DNA of 64,000 nt from Achromobacter piechaudii NBRC 102461 (GTDB lineage Bacteria > Pseudomonadota > Gammaproteobacteria > Burkholderiales > Burkholderiaceae_B). Shown here piece after piece: positions 8,788 to 17,521 of this stretch. The notes beneath the pieces were generated by a model. That model had not been told where the DNA came from. It ran no database searches and worked only from the letters and a program-made list of their open reading frames with translations. Positions within the stretch are counted from its first letter, which is position 1. Each line of letters begins with the position of its first letter. The stretch is from assembly GCF_001571245.1 (NCBI RefSeq), contig NZ_BCTK01000001.1:434001-498000 (forward strand). Direction: 5' to 3'. Position numbers and translations under genes: made by a program.

Positions 8788-8818
8788 CCAGTTTCGGAGT
8801 TCCACATCGAGCAGGCAA

Positions 8819-8845
8819 CAAAAAAGGATGCCGTAGGGCATCCTT
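8819..8845 (-). terminator. rpsT terminator
   Basis: On the minus strand AAGGATGCC pairs with GGCATCCTT around a 4-nt loop, followed by a run of T. It lies 49 bp past the rpsT stop. Confidence 0.85.
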
Positions 8846-8893
8846 CTTCATTTGCCGTATTCATGACGCCCCAGAAAGCGGGGCGGCAGAATC

Positions 8894-9157
8894 TTAGGCC
8901 AGCGCCTTGATAGCGGCAGCCAGGCGGCTCTTGTGGCGAGCAGCCTTGTTCTTGTGGATGATGTTCTTGTCAGCCACGCGATCGATCACGCTCGAGGCCT
9001 TCTGGAACACGTCGCCAGCCGCAGCTTTGTCGCCAGCGGCGATAGATTGGCGAACGCGCTTGATGGCGGTGCGCAGCATCGAGCGCAGGCTGGAATTGTG
9101 CTTGTTGCGCTCAACGGATTGGCGAGCGCGCTTGCGGGCTTGGGCGGTATTGGCCAT
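8894..9157 (-). CDS. rpsT: 30S ribosomal protein S20
   Basis: S20 binds 16S rRNA early in assembly of the small subunit. The 87-residue length equals the family norm. The sequence begins [20 protein letters not shown] and contains [40 protein letters not shown] and [13 protein letters not shown], all S20 hallmarks. The ATG at 9157 was chosen because an upstream in-frame start would add a non-homologous leader. The gene has a good promoter (9192-9219) and its own terminator, so it is monocistronic. S20 is often autoregulated at translation level in other bacteria; nothing here proves or excludes that. Confidence 0.97.
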   Translation of the reverse strand: MANTAQARKRARQSVERNKHNSSLRSMLRTAIKRVRQSIAAGDKAAAGDVFQKASSVIDRVADKNIIHKNKAARHKSRLAAAIKALA

Positions 9158-9191
9158 GTTGCTATATAAGTTGAATTCGGCAAAGTCGAAC

Positions 9192-9219
9192 ATTGTAGCA
9201 AGTCCCGAAGGGATTGCAA
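9192..9219 (-). promoter_or_regulatory. Sigma-70 promoter of rpsT
   Basis: Minus-strand TTGCAA (9214-9219), a 16-bp spacer and TACAAT (9192-9197) lie about 35 bp upstream of the rpsT ATG. Match is 4/6 and 5/6 to the consensus. The rest of the 290-bp gap up to 9447 shows no gene. Confidence 0.65.
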
Positions 9220-9447
9220 GCTTTTAATGTCAGATCTGTCGATGGAGCGCCCGTCAACCGGGCGGGGGGCGCTGAGGGGAAAAAGTTCCTGGGCTAAAGA
9301 GTCCTAGCTAGAGAACCCTTTCGGATGATCCCCTGCTAAAGCCTAGAACCAAAGCCTTGAGGAAAACCCGCGGCGCCTACTGGATAAAAACACGGTGCTT
9401 AGTATACAACGAAGCGGGGCGCAGGCACAGTGCCGCGCATAGCGTTG

Positions 9448-10419
9448 TCAAGTCGCGACGTTGATGGAAACAAACCAGGGGGTAAAGCGGCGGACATTGA
9501 TGGGCATCATCTGTTCCAGCGTGTCCAGCGCGGCGTTGGTGTCGTCCAGCGGGAAGTGCCCCGAAACGGGCAGGCCGCCCGCCGCCATGGACACGCGCAG
9601 CGTACCCGTGCGATAGGGGCGCAGGGCGGCGATCACTTCGGCCAGCGGGCGTCCGCGCGCGTCGACCCAGCCGGATTCCCATGCGGCTTCCGCCATCAGT
9701 TCGGCGCGCGGAATATCCATGCGCGACACATCGAAGCGTGCGCCTGTGCCGGCCCGCACAGTACCGTGCGCGCCTGCCATGGTTTCGACCTCGACCTCGT
9801 GTTCGTGCACCACAACCACGGTGCGCTGGGCTTGCTGGCGCACCATGTAGCGGGTGCCCAGGGCGCGTACGGTGCCCTCGGCGGTCTGAACCAGGAAGGG
9901 GCGGCGCGCGTCAGGCGCCACGGAAACCGTTACTGCCCCGTCCAGCAGGCGAACCTGCCGATAGGCTGGCGTGAAATCCAGGTTGACGCGACTGCGGGCG
10001 TCCAGCAGCAGTTGGCTGCCATCGGACAGCAGGTAGCGGCGGCGTTCGCCGGTCGCCGTCGCGGCATCCGCGGCGACGTTGTTCAGCGGGTAGAAGGCAT
10101 TGCCGACGTAGGCGGCGCAGGCCGCCGTACTGGCGAGCGCCAGCGAACCGGCCAGAAATCGGCGGCGAGGCGGCATGATGGCCGGGGGCGGTGGGATCAG
10201 CGACTGTGCGGCGGGCGCGGCACCGGCGGGATACCCCGCTGCGGGGTAAGCGTCGCCAAGCCGTCCGAAGGTCGATCCTGCTAGCGAGCCCGTCAGCTGC
10301 TGCCACGCGTTCTCATGTACAGGGTCGGCCGCACGCCACGCCAGGAAGTCGTTGTAGTCCTGCGCTGTCGCTTTACCTGAGCGCAGCAGTAGCAACCAAT
10401 TGATCACCTGGTCCGCCAT
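9448..10419 (-). CDS. FecR-family anti-sigma/sigma-regulator (orphan)
   Basis: FecR proteins span the inner membrane, hold an ECF sigma factor and receive a signal from a TonB-dependent receptor. The 323-residue protein has the cytoplasmic N-terminal DUF4880 (VINWLLLLRSGKATAQDYND, FLAWRAADPVHENAWQQL). A membrane segment follows a basic stretch (PPRRRFLAGSLALASTAACA, about residues 95-120), then the periplasmic FecR domain (RRYLLSDGSQLLLDARSRVN, VQTAEGTVRALGTRYMV). The start at 10419 has AAGGAC six bases upstream. No ECF sigma gene and no TonB receptor adjoin it; rpsT and murJ flank it. It may act on a sigma factor encoded elsewhere, or be a relic. Confidence 0.85.
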   Translation of the reverse strand: MADQVINWLLLLRSGKATAQDYNDFLAWRAADPVHENAWQQLTGSLAGSTFGRLGDAYPAAGYPAGAAPAAQSLIPPPPAIMPPRRRFLAGSLALASTAACAAYVGNAFYPLNNVAADAATATGERRRYLLSDGSQLLLDARSRVNLDFTPAYRQVRLLDGAVTVSVAPDARRPFLVQTAEGTVRALGTRYMVRQQAQRTVVVVHEHEVEVETMAGAHGTVRAGTGARFDVSRMDIPRAELMAEAAWESGWVDARGRPLAEVIAALRPYRTGTLRVSMAAGGLPVSGHFPLDDTNAALDTLEQMMPINVRRFTPWFVSINVAT

Positions 10420-10556
10420 GGGTTGTCCTTGGGCGTACTTCACTTCATGTTCCCGCACAGAAATCGGCGGGGGTCCTTTCAATAGCAATTTGTAAATAAT
10501 AAAGGTTTTTTACCAAAGATTACCGGGCTGTTGGCAATTCTTGACGAATCTAATGC

Positions 10557-10583
10557 AAAAAGCCGGCGAGAAGCCGGCTTTTT
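10557..10583. terminator. Bidirectional terminator downstream of murJ
   Basis: AAAAAGCCGGC (10557-10567) and GCCGGCTTTTT (10573-10583) form an 11-bp hairpin with a 5-nt loop. It is 28 bp past the murJ stop and works for the minus strand. It also isolates fecR from murJ read-through. Confidence 0.88.
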
Positions 10584-10610
10584 GGTGGGAATGTCGCCCG
10601 GACGGCCGAA

Positions 10611-12170
10611 TCAGGCTTTTGGACGACGCCCAAAATCCTTAAGTCTGAATCCAAAGAGTAACAACATTCCGAAGTACACCACGCCACTGGTGATCAAAAC
10701 GCCACCCAGCCAGGCAGCGCGCAAGCCCGCATGGGATTGAAGGCCGATCCAATCGATCTTGCCGTCCGCGTACCAGAGCAGCGCGGCCAGTGCCGCCAAG
10801 GCGGGCACGAGGCGCGCGACGAACACCGCCCAGCCCGGACGCGGCTGGTAAACGCCCCGGCGACGCAGGCCGATCAGCAGCGCCAGCGCATTCAGGCAGG
10901 CGCCCAGGCCGATGGCCAGCGCGAGGCCGGCATGGGCCATGAAGGGCACCAGCACCAGGTTCATCAGCTGCGTCAGGATCAGCACGCCGATGGCGATCTT
11001 CACCGGCGTGCGGATGTCCTGCTTGGCGTAAAAGCCCGGGGCGAGGATCTTGACGGCCAGCAGGCCGATCAGGCCGGCCGAATACGAGATCACGGCCAGC
11101 CGCGTTTGCAGCACGTCCTGCGCGGCGAAGGCGCCATAGTGAAACAGGGTGGCGACCAGGCCGTCCGACAGCAGCGCCATGCCTACCGCGGCAGGCAGGC
11201 CGAACAGCAGCACCAGCCGCAAGCCCCAATCGAGCAGGGCGCTGTAGCCGCCATGGTCATCGCGCGCGTGCGCGGCCGACAGGCTTGGCAACAGCACGGT
11301 GCCCAGCGCGACGCCCAGCAAAGCGGTTGGAAATTCCATGAGCCGGTCCGCGAACGACAGCCAGGTCACGCTGCCGGGTGTCAGCCAGGTTGCGATATTG
11401 GTGTTGATCAGCAGCGAGATCTGCGCCACCGACACGCCCAGCGTGGCAGGCGCCATCTGCTTGAGGATGCGTTGCACCGTGGGATCGGCCCAGGCCTCGC
11501 GGAAACGCAGCGAGAAACGCGGCGTCAGCCCCAGGCGCGCCAGCGCGAGCCATTGCACGGCCAGTTGCGCCACGCCGCCCGCCATCACGCCGATCGCCAG
11601 CGCATAGACCGGCACGTCCATGCGCGGGGCCAGCCAGATGCAGGCGGCGATCATCGACAGGTTCAGCAGCACCGGCGTGAAGGCCGGTACGGCGAATTTG
11701 CGCCAGGTATTGAGCACGCCCGAGGCGAATGCGATGAGCGACATGCAGAAGATGTAGGGAAACATCATCCGCGTCATCCAGACGGCGGCGCCAAATTCGG
11801 TATCGCGGGCGGCGCCTCGCAGGCCGCTGGCCATGGCGGACACGACCCAGGGCGCGGCCGCGATCCCGATCAGCGTGATCAGCATCAGCGTGGCCGTCAG
11901 CAGCAGCGCAACGCGATCTAGCAGCGTGCGCACTTCTTCTTCCGACCGTTTGTTGCGGGCAGCCCCAAGGATGGGCACGAACGCCTGGGCGAACGCGCCT
12001 TCGGCAAACAGGCGGCGCAGCAGGTTGGGAATGCGGAAGGCGACCCAGAAGGCGTCGGTGATGGGGCCGGCGCCAAAGGCGCGCGCGACAAGAATGTCAC
12101 GGACCAGGCCGGAAATGCGGGACAGCAGGGTGAAGCTGCTGACGGTGGCCGCCGAACGAAACAGGCTCAT
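10611..12170 (-). CDS. murJ: Lipid II flippase MurJ (MviN)
   Basis: MurJ flips lipid II, the peptidoglycan precursor, across the inner membrane. The 519-residue protein has the expected size and about 14 hydrophobic segments. The N-terminus SLFRSAATVSSFTLLSRISG, DILVARAFGAGPITDAFWVA and FRIPNLLRRLFAEGAFAQAF are the family signature, including the central-cavity arginines. PGFYAKQDIRTPVKIA near the C-terminal half is also typical. It is on the minus strand, downstream of the SDR gene but separated from it by two terminators, so it likely has its own promoter in the 184-bp gap. Confidence 0.97.
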   Translation of the reverse strand: MSLFRSAATVSSFTLLSRISGLVRDILVARAFGAGPITDAFWVAFRIPNLLRRLFAEGAFAQAFVPILGAARNKRSEEEVRTLLDRVALLLTATLMLITLIGIAAAPWVVSAMASGLRGAARDTEFGAAVWMTRMMFPYIFCMSLIAFASGVLNTWRKFAVPAFTPVLLNLSMIAACIWLAPRMDVPVYALAIGVMAGGVAQLAVQWLALARLGLTPRFSLRFREAWADPTVQRILKQMAPATLGVSVAQISLLINTNIATWLTPGSVTWLSFADRLMEFPTALLGVALGTVLLPSLSAAHARDDHGGYSALLDWGLRLVLLFGLPAAVGMALLSDGLVATLFHYGAFAAQDVLQTRLAVISYSAGLIGLLAVKILAPGFYAKQDIRTPVKIAIGVLILTQLMNLVLVPFMAHAGLALAIGLGACLNALALLIGLRRRGVYQPRPGWAVFVARLVPALAALAALLWYADGKIDWIGLQSHAGLRAAWLGGVLITSGVVYFGMLLLFGFRLKDFGRRPKA

Positions 12171-12184
12171 GGATGGGACTACGT

Positions 12185-12206
12185 AAAAAAAGGGCCGGCT
12201 GGCCCT
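12185..12206 (-). terminator. Second terminator after the SDR gene
   Basis: On the minus strand AGGGCC-AGCC-GGCCCT is followed by seven T. It lies just before the murJ start. Confidence 0.7.
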
Positions 12207-12294
12207 GCAAGCGTAAAGCCAGTTGAACTGGCTACGGCAATATCAGTCCCCGCGCCCCGCAAGCATGCTGGTTCCCCGCCAGGTTGCCCTGGAG

Positions 12295-12320
12295 AAAAAG
12301 CCGCCCCTGCGCGGGGCGGC
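12295..12320 (-). terminator. First terminator after the SDR gene
   Basis: GCCGCCCC (12300-12307) pairs with GGGGCGGC (12313-12320), and the minus-strand product runs into TTTTT. Tandem with the terminator at 12185-12206. Confidence 0.78.
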
Positions 12321-12354
12321 AAGCGTGCAGAGCCTGCGCGGCGCGGGGGGATTT

Positions 12355-13113
12355 TCACTTCGGGGGCATGCGGATGGCGCCATCCAGTCGAATCGTTTCG
12401 CCGTTCAGCATGTCGTTCGTGACGATGCTGTAGACCAGCTTGGCGTAGTCTTCCGGCCGGCCCAGGCGGGCGGGGAAGGGGATGCTGGCGGCCAGCGAGT
12501 CCTGCACTTCCTGGGGCATGCCGAAAATCATCGGCGTGCCGAAGATGCCCGGGGCGATGGTCATGCAGCGGATGCCGGTCTTGGCCAGATCGCGGGCGAT
12601 CGGCAGAGTCATGCCGGCCACGCCAGCCTTCGAGGCGGCGTAAGCGGCCTGCCCGATCTGACCGTCGAAGGCGGCGACCGACGCCGTGTTGATCATGACG
12701 CCGCGCTCGCCGGTGGGCTCGGGCGTGTTCGCGCTCATGGCCTCGGCGGCCAGGCGCATCATGTTGAAGCTGCCGATCAGGTTGATCGACACGACCTTCT
12801 GGAACAGGTCCAGCGGATGCGCGCCGTTCTTGCCGACGATCTTCGCGGCCGGGGCCACGCCCGCGCAGTTCACCAGGCCAAACAGCGCGCCCAGTTCCAG
12901 CGCGGCGGCCACGGCGCTCTTGCCGTCGGCTTCCTGCGTCACGTCGCAATGCACGTAGCGCTGGCCCAATTCCTTGGCCAGGGCCTGGCCAGGCTCGTCC
13001 TGCACGTCGGCGATGACGACCTTGGCGCCATTTTCCACCAGCATGCGCACGGTGCCCGCGCCCAGTCCGGACGCGCCACCCGTAACGATGAATACCTTGT
13101 TCGCGATTTCCAT
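12355..13113 (-). CDS. Short-chain dehydrogenase, HSD10/3-hydroxyacyl-CoA dehydrogenase type II-like
   Basis: A 252-residue classical SDR. It has the cofactor loop [11 protein letters not shown], the acidic residue ADVQD that selects NAD, NCAG, the catalytic Ser in [15 protein letters not shown] and YAASK. The [20 protein letters not shown] and APGIFGTPM segments match type II 3-hydroxyacyl-CoA/17-beta-hydroxysteroid dehydrogenase 10 enzymes, which oxidise 3-hydroxyacyl-CoA in fatty acid or isoleucine breakdown. It is downstream of adk in the same direction but ends with two terminators. Substrate specificity is inferred from family resemblance only. Confidence 0.88.
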   Translation of the reverse strand: MEIANKVFIVTGGASGLGAGTVRMLVENGAKVVIADVQDEPGQALAKELGQRYVHCDVTQEADGKSAVAAALELGALFGLVNCAGVAPAAKIVGKNGAHPLDLFQKVVSINLIGSFNMMRLAAEAMSANTPEPTGERGVMINTASVAAFDGQIGQAAYAASKAGVAGMTLPIARDLAKTGIRCMTIAPGIFGTPMIFGMPQEVQDSLAASIPFPARLGRPEDYAKLVYSIVTNDMLNGETIRLDGAIRMPPK

Positions 13114-13244
13114 GTCTCTACCAGTTCAATTGAAGGGATGAAAGCGGCGCGGCAGGCGCCGGATGCAACAAGGCCTTCGGGCCGATGCCGGAGCGCATTG
13201 CGTCCAGCCGGCGCCGAAGGCCTTTGGGGCCAACCCAGCGCCGA

Positions 13245-13919
<675 letters not shown>

Positions 13920-13992
13920 TTATTTTTTGTGATCCGGGGGATTATGCCGCAACGCAGCAGCCAATGCGGGGCTGCGCCATGGGAAATAACCC

Positions 13993-14757
13993 TTACATCT
14001 GTTTGCTGTAGATCAACCGCACGCGTTCCAGATCCGCCGGGGTGTCTACCCCTGCCGCGGGAGGGTTGAGCGTACGGTGTACGACGATTTGATGGCCATG
14101 TTCCATGGCGCGCAGTTGTTCCAGCGACTCGAACCGTTCCAGCACGCCCTGCGGCAGGGTCGGGAAGCGACGCAAAAACGACACGCGGTAGGCGTACAGG
14201 CCGATGTGGTGCCAGGCGGGCAGGCCCTCGGCCAGTACGCGCTCGCCGGCAGCCAATGCGTCTCGCGCCCAGGGAATCGGGGCGCGCGAGAAATACATGG
14301 CGCGGTCGTCCGCCGTGCAGACGACCTTCACGACGTTCGGGTTGAACAGCGCCTCGGCGTCCGCCAAGGGGCTGGCGCAGGTGGCGATATCGGCCTGCGG
14401 GTTGGCCAGCAGCTTGGCCGCCACGGCGTCGATGAGTTCGGGTTCGATCAGCGGCTCGTCGCCCTGCACGTTGACCACGATGGCCTCGTCCGGCAAGCCC
14501 AATTGTTCGACGGCTTCCGCCAGCCGGTCGGTGCCGGTGGGGTGGTCGCCGCGCGTCATCAGGGCGTTCAGGCCGTGGGCCGCGACAGCCGCCTGCACGC
14601 GGGCGTCGTCCGTGGCGATGTACAGGCGCGAGGCGCCTGACAGTGCGGCGCGGTCGGCGGTGCGCACGACCATCGGCTTGCCGGCGATGTCGGCAAGCGG
14701 TTTGTCGGGCAGGCGGGTCGAGGCGGCGCGCGCCGGGATCAGGGCGATAAAGCTCAC
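13993..14757 (-). CDS. kdsB: 3-deoxy-manno-octulosonate cytidylyltransferase
   Basis: KdsB makes CMP-Kdo, the activated sugar for the lipopolysaccharide inner core. From the chosen GTG (complement of 14755-14757) the protein has 254 residues, the family size, and begins [20 protein letters not shown], the nucleotide-binding signature. [36 protein letters not shown] and [13 protein letters not shown] follow. A longer open frame upstream overlaps the preceding gene and is not homologous. It starts 10 bp after the Trm112-like gene and continues the lpxK cluster, all for lipopolysaccharide. Confidence 0.95.
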   Translation of the reverse strand: MSFIALIPARAASTRLPDKPLADIAGKPMVVRTADRAALSGASRLYIATDDARVQAAVAAHGLNALMTRGDHPTGTDRLAEAVEQLGLPDEAIVVNVQGDEPLIEPELIDAVAAKLLANPQADIATCASPLADAEALFNPNVVKVVCTADDRAMYFSRAPIPWARDALAAGERVLAEGLPAWHHIGLYAYRVSFLRRFPTLPQGVLERFESLEQLRAMEHGHQIVVHRTLNPPAAGVDTPADLERVRLIYSKQM

Positions 14758-14767
14758 GGTGCGGCGG

Positions 14768-14947
14768 TCAGGTGGGGGCGGTTTCGTCCAGCACCCGGGC
14801 TTCCGATTCCAGCATGACGGGGATGCCGTCGCGAATCGGGAAAGCCAGGCGATCGGCGCGGCAAACCAGTTCGGCCTGTTCGCGGTCGTGTTCAAGGCGG
14901 CCCTTGCACAGGGGGCAGACGAGGATGTCGAGAAGTCGGGATTCCAT
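14768..14947 (-). CDS. Trm112-family small zinc-ribbon-like protein (YcaR type)
   Basis: A 59-residue protein starting [20 protein letters not shown], with CPLC and one more Cys in [20 protein letters not shown]. This is the Trm112/UPF0434 fold, usually found between lpxK and kdsB in proteobacteria exactly as here. Eukaryotic Trm112 activates methyltransferases; the bacterial role is poorly defined. The fourth Cys of a full zinc site is absent, as in many bacterial members. The ATG at 14947 and stop at 14768-14770 are clear. Confidence 0.9.
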   Translation of the reverse strand: MESRLLDILVCPLCKGRLEHDREQAELVCRADRLAFPIRDGIPVMLESEARVLDETAPT

Positions 14948-15089
14948 GACCGGGATTCTAAAACAGTTTGTGCGGGGTAAGGACCGGCTCGCCCTGGCGC
15001 AATTGGATTTTGCCTGCGTCAGGACGCGAAGGGCGATAAGCGCATTCCTGCTTCAGACGCGCCGCCGCCCGCCAATCGGGACAGATCGA

Positions 15090-16130
15090 TCAGGTCGGGG
15101 CGCGCAGGCGCAGCGCCTGCGCCAGCCAGTCGAACAGCTGCGGATCAGAAAAAGCCGCCTGAACTGGCACTTCCCACAGGCGCCGGTCGTGCAGCGCAGC
15201 GCATTTGATGGCGTCCTTGGAGGTCACCAGGATCGTATCGGCCGACAGCGACTGGAATGGCGATTCCGCGTAGTCGTGATGGTCAGGCAGGGGCAGCGTC
15301 GCTTCCGGTTCAATGCCGGCCGCGCGCAACGTGGTGAAGAACCGTTCCGGGTTGCCGATGCCCGCCGCCGCCGCGATACGGGGCTGTCCGGCGAACGCGG
15401 ACAGCGGACGCGTGGCGCCGTCTTCGATGTGGCGGGCGTCGCCCGGTTCCAGCCACATCCGCACCGGGCGCGGGCGCGAGCCGCTGTCGGCGGGGCGGCC
15501 GTCCGGCTCGCCGATGTTCGTGACCACCACATCCACGTCCCGCAGGCGTTGGGCGGGCTCGCGCAGCGGGCCGGCGGGCAGCAGCCGGCCGTTACCCACG
15601 CCACGCGCATCCTGCACCACGATTTCGATATCTCGCGCCAGCGCCAGATGCTGCAAGCCATCGTCGGACACGATGACGTCCACCTCGGGGTGCGCGTGGA
15701 GCAGGGCGCGGGCAGCCAGAGCGCGCTTGGGGTGCACGGACACCGGCGCGCCGGTGGCGCGCGCGATCAGGGCCGGTTCATCGCCATAGAGATTGGCCGC
15801 CAGCGCTCCCACGCCGACACGGGCGTCGGGGCCGATCTTCACGCCATAGCCCCGGCTGACCACGCCAGGGGTGAACCCGCGCGCGCGCAGCCCTTGCACG
15901 GTGGCGATCACCACGGGGGTTTTGCCGGTGCCGCCGACATAGATGTTGCCCACGACGACCACGGGCACGGGCGCGCGGTAACTGGGCTTGGCGCCGCTTG
16001 CGTACGCGGCGCGCTTGCGGGCCACCGCCCACGCGGTCAGCGCGGCCAGCGGCGACAGCAGCGTCGACAGCCAGCCGCCATGCTGCCACTGGCGGGCCAG
16101 CAGCGACGGGGACGAACGCGGGGTGCTCAC
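15090..16130 (-). CDS. lpxK: Tetraacyldisaccharide 4'-kinase
   Basis: LpxK phosphorylates the 4' position of the lipid A disaccharide at the inner face of the inner membrane. The 346-residue protein shows an N-terminal membrane-associated helix ([20 protein letters not shown]) and the Walker A loop [68 protein letters not shown] and [20 protein letters not shown] follow, all diagnostic. Its ATG overlaps the stop of the exbD-like gene (ATGA), so the two are translationally coupled. A 142-bp gap follows before the Trm112-like gene. Confidence 0.97.
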   Translation of the reverse strand: MSTPRSSPSLLARQWQHGGWLSTLLSPLAALTAWAVARKRAAYASGAKPSYRAPVPVVVVGNIYVGGTGKTPVVIATVQGLRARGFTPGVVSRGYGVKIGPDARVGVGALAANLYGDEPALIARATGAPVSVHPKRALAARALLHAHPEVDVIVSDDGLQHLALARDIEIVVQDARGVGNGRLLPAGPLREPAQRLRDVDVVVTNIGEPDGRPADSGSRPRPVRMWLEPGDARHIEDGATRPLSAFAGQPRIAAAAGIGNPERFFTTLRAAGIEPEATLPLPDHHDYAESPFQSLSADTILVTSKDAIKCAALHDRRLWEVPVQAAFSDPQLFDWLAQALRLRAPT

Positions 16131-16540
16131 CGGGATGTCTGGGCGGCGAAGTTGACGCGGCCGATGCCGGCCAGGCGGGCGGCTTCCATGACGTTGATCA
16201 CGGACTGGTGGGTGGCCTGGGCGTCGGCATTGATGATGACCAGCGGTTCGGTCTTGCCCGCGGCTGCTTGACGCAACACCTCGGCGATTTCAGGCGGGGT
16301 GGACACGTCGATAAGCGTGCCGTTCAGGGCATAGCGGCCGTCCTGGCTGACGGCCACTTCCAGCGCGGGCGGCGTGTCCTGCTCGGACGAAGCCTGTGGC
16401 AAGGTCACTTTCAGCTGCGTGAATCGCGTGAACGACGTCGTGGCGGCCAGGAAGATCAGGATGACCAGCAGGACGTCGATGAGCGGGATCAGGTTGATGT
16501 CCAGCTCGTCGCGATCGCCCCGGGAACCGCGGAAATTCAT
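16127..16540 (-). CDS. ExbD/TolR-family biopolymer transport protein
   Basis: A 137-residue bitopic inner-membrane protein. The single N-terminal helix [20 protein letters not shown] carries the conserved proton-path Asp (LIDVLL). The periplasmic part has the [22 protein letters not shown] pattern of ExbD/TolR. It works with an ExbB/TolQ proton channel to energise outer-membrane processes. It overlaps exbB-like upstream and lpxK downstream by 4 bp each. The lpxK-linked ExbBD pairs of betaproteobacteria have no TonB gene next to them, so the partner is uncertain. Confidence 0.9.
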   Translation of the reverse strand: MNFRGSRGDRDELDINLIPLIDVLLVILIFLAATTSFTRFTQLKVTLPQASSEQDTPPALEVAVSQDGRYALNGTLIDVSTPPEIAEVLRQAAAGKTEPLVIINADAQATHQSVINVMEAARLAGIGRVNFAAQTSR

Positions 16541-17178
16541 GAACGCCCCTCGCGCAGCGGCGGCGTGGCAGGCACGGGCGATACGGCCCGCACCAGTCGG
16601 GAAGCCGATTGCTCCATGGCGCTGAGGTAGTTGTCGACCCGACTGCGCAGGTAGCGGTGGGCGATCATCGCGGGGATGGCGATGAGGATGCCGAAGCCGG
16701 TGTTGTAGAGCGCAATCGAGATGCCGCGCGCCAGTTGGGCGGGATCGCCGCCGCCAGGGGTGTACGAACCGAAAATTTCGATCATGCCGACCACGGTGCC
16801 AAAAAGGCCCATCAGCGGGGCGACGACGGCAATCGTGCCGATGGCGGGAATGTAGCGGCTGAGATCATGGGCGACGGCGCGGCCGGTGTCTTCGACCACA
16901 TTGCGCAGTTCTTCGCGCGGCAGATGACGATGCCGCATCACTTCGGCCAGAACGCGGCCCAGCGGGGAATTGCGTTCCAGGCGATTGATGGCTTCGGGGG
17001 TGTCCTGGCGGTTGCGGAGCATGTCCACGACCTGATCGTTCAGGCCCCGGGGCAGGATCAGGCTGCGGCGCAGGGAGAGGAAGCGCTCGAAAATCAGCGC
17101 CAGTCCCAGCACGGATGTCGCCAGCAGGGGCCAGATGGGCCAGCCGGCCTCGCGCAAAATGGAAAGCAAAGCGTTCAA
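16537..17178 (-). CDS. MotA/TolQ/ExbB-family proton channel protein
   Basis: A 213-residue protein with three membrane helices: an N-terminal one (GWPIWPLLATSVLGLALIFE), then two linked ones (IPAIGTIAVVAPLMGLFGTV, GISIALYNTGFGILIAIPAM). The conserved APLMGLFGTVVGMIEIF and NTGFGILIAIPAMIAHRYLR motifs identify ExbB/TolQ. With the overlapping ExbD-like protein it forms a proton-motive-force-driven complex. It is the first gene of the lpxK cluster. The divergent xseA promoter region lies upstream. Confidence 0.92.
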   Translation of the reverse strand: MNALLSILREAGWPIWPLLATSVLGLALIFERFLSLRRSLILPRGLNDQVVDMLRNRQDTPEAINRLERNSPLGRVLAEVMRHRHLPREELRNVVEDTGRAVAHDLSRYIPAIGTIAVVAPLMGLFGTVVGMIEIFGSYTPGGGDPAQLARGISIALYNTGFGILIAIPAMIAHRYLRSRVDNYLSAMEQSASRLVRAVSPVPATPPLREGRS

Positions 17179-17521
17179 CTCCCGGGGGGGCCAGGGCGGG
17201 AAAATCGCTCGCGCCGAGGTATCAGATCAAGCCGAAACTGTAACGGTGCGGCGGCTTTGTGGCAAGGCGGGAAGGGTCCGAATTATCCACAGAAATTGTG
17301 GATAATTCTGTGCAAAACTTCGCCGGAACGCTTGCGGGCACAGGGCTGGCGCTTGTTTGCTTCAATTGAGCGCAATGCTGAAATATAAAAATCTATATAA
17401 ATATCAATGACTTATTAGAAATTTATTGGCTCTCGGGCCGGTCGCTGCAAAAAATCGTGGACGCGGTATCATTGCGCCCCGCTACGTATGCCCTGTGGAC
17501 AGGTACGCATCGGAAAGCCTT
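17179..17521. other. Divergent intergenic region between the exbB-like gene and xseA
   Basis: This 343-bp gap has no gene. It holds an inverted pair of DnaA boxes (17281-17307) and a very AT-rich block (about 17365-17430) in otherwise G+C-rich DNA. That block is a likely promoter or DNA-bending zone. I could not place -35/-10 boxes with confidence. Confidence 0.6.
17281..17307. promoter_or_regulatory. Inverted pair of consensus DnaA boxes
   Basis: AATTATCCACA (17281-17291), 5-nt spacer GAAAT, TGTGGATAATT (17297-17307): perfect 11-bp arms. Each arm contains TTATCCACA, the perfect high-affinity DnaA box. It has no T tract, so a terminator is less likely. Confidence 0.6.

Noticed and set aside
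13170-13224. Rho-independent terminator of adk
   Set aside because: The arms are perfect for 11 bp, but the loop is 33 nt and no T tract follows; noted only as a weak candidate.
14758-14895. Upstream extension of kdsB
   Set aside because: It overlaps the Trm112-like gene in another frame; the family start is SFIALIPAR after the GTG at 14757.
17281-17307. Chromosome replication origin at the DnaA boxes
   Set aside because: Only two boxes, no dnaA, dnaN, gyrB or parAB genes around; a regulatory or titration site is more likely.
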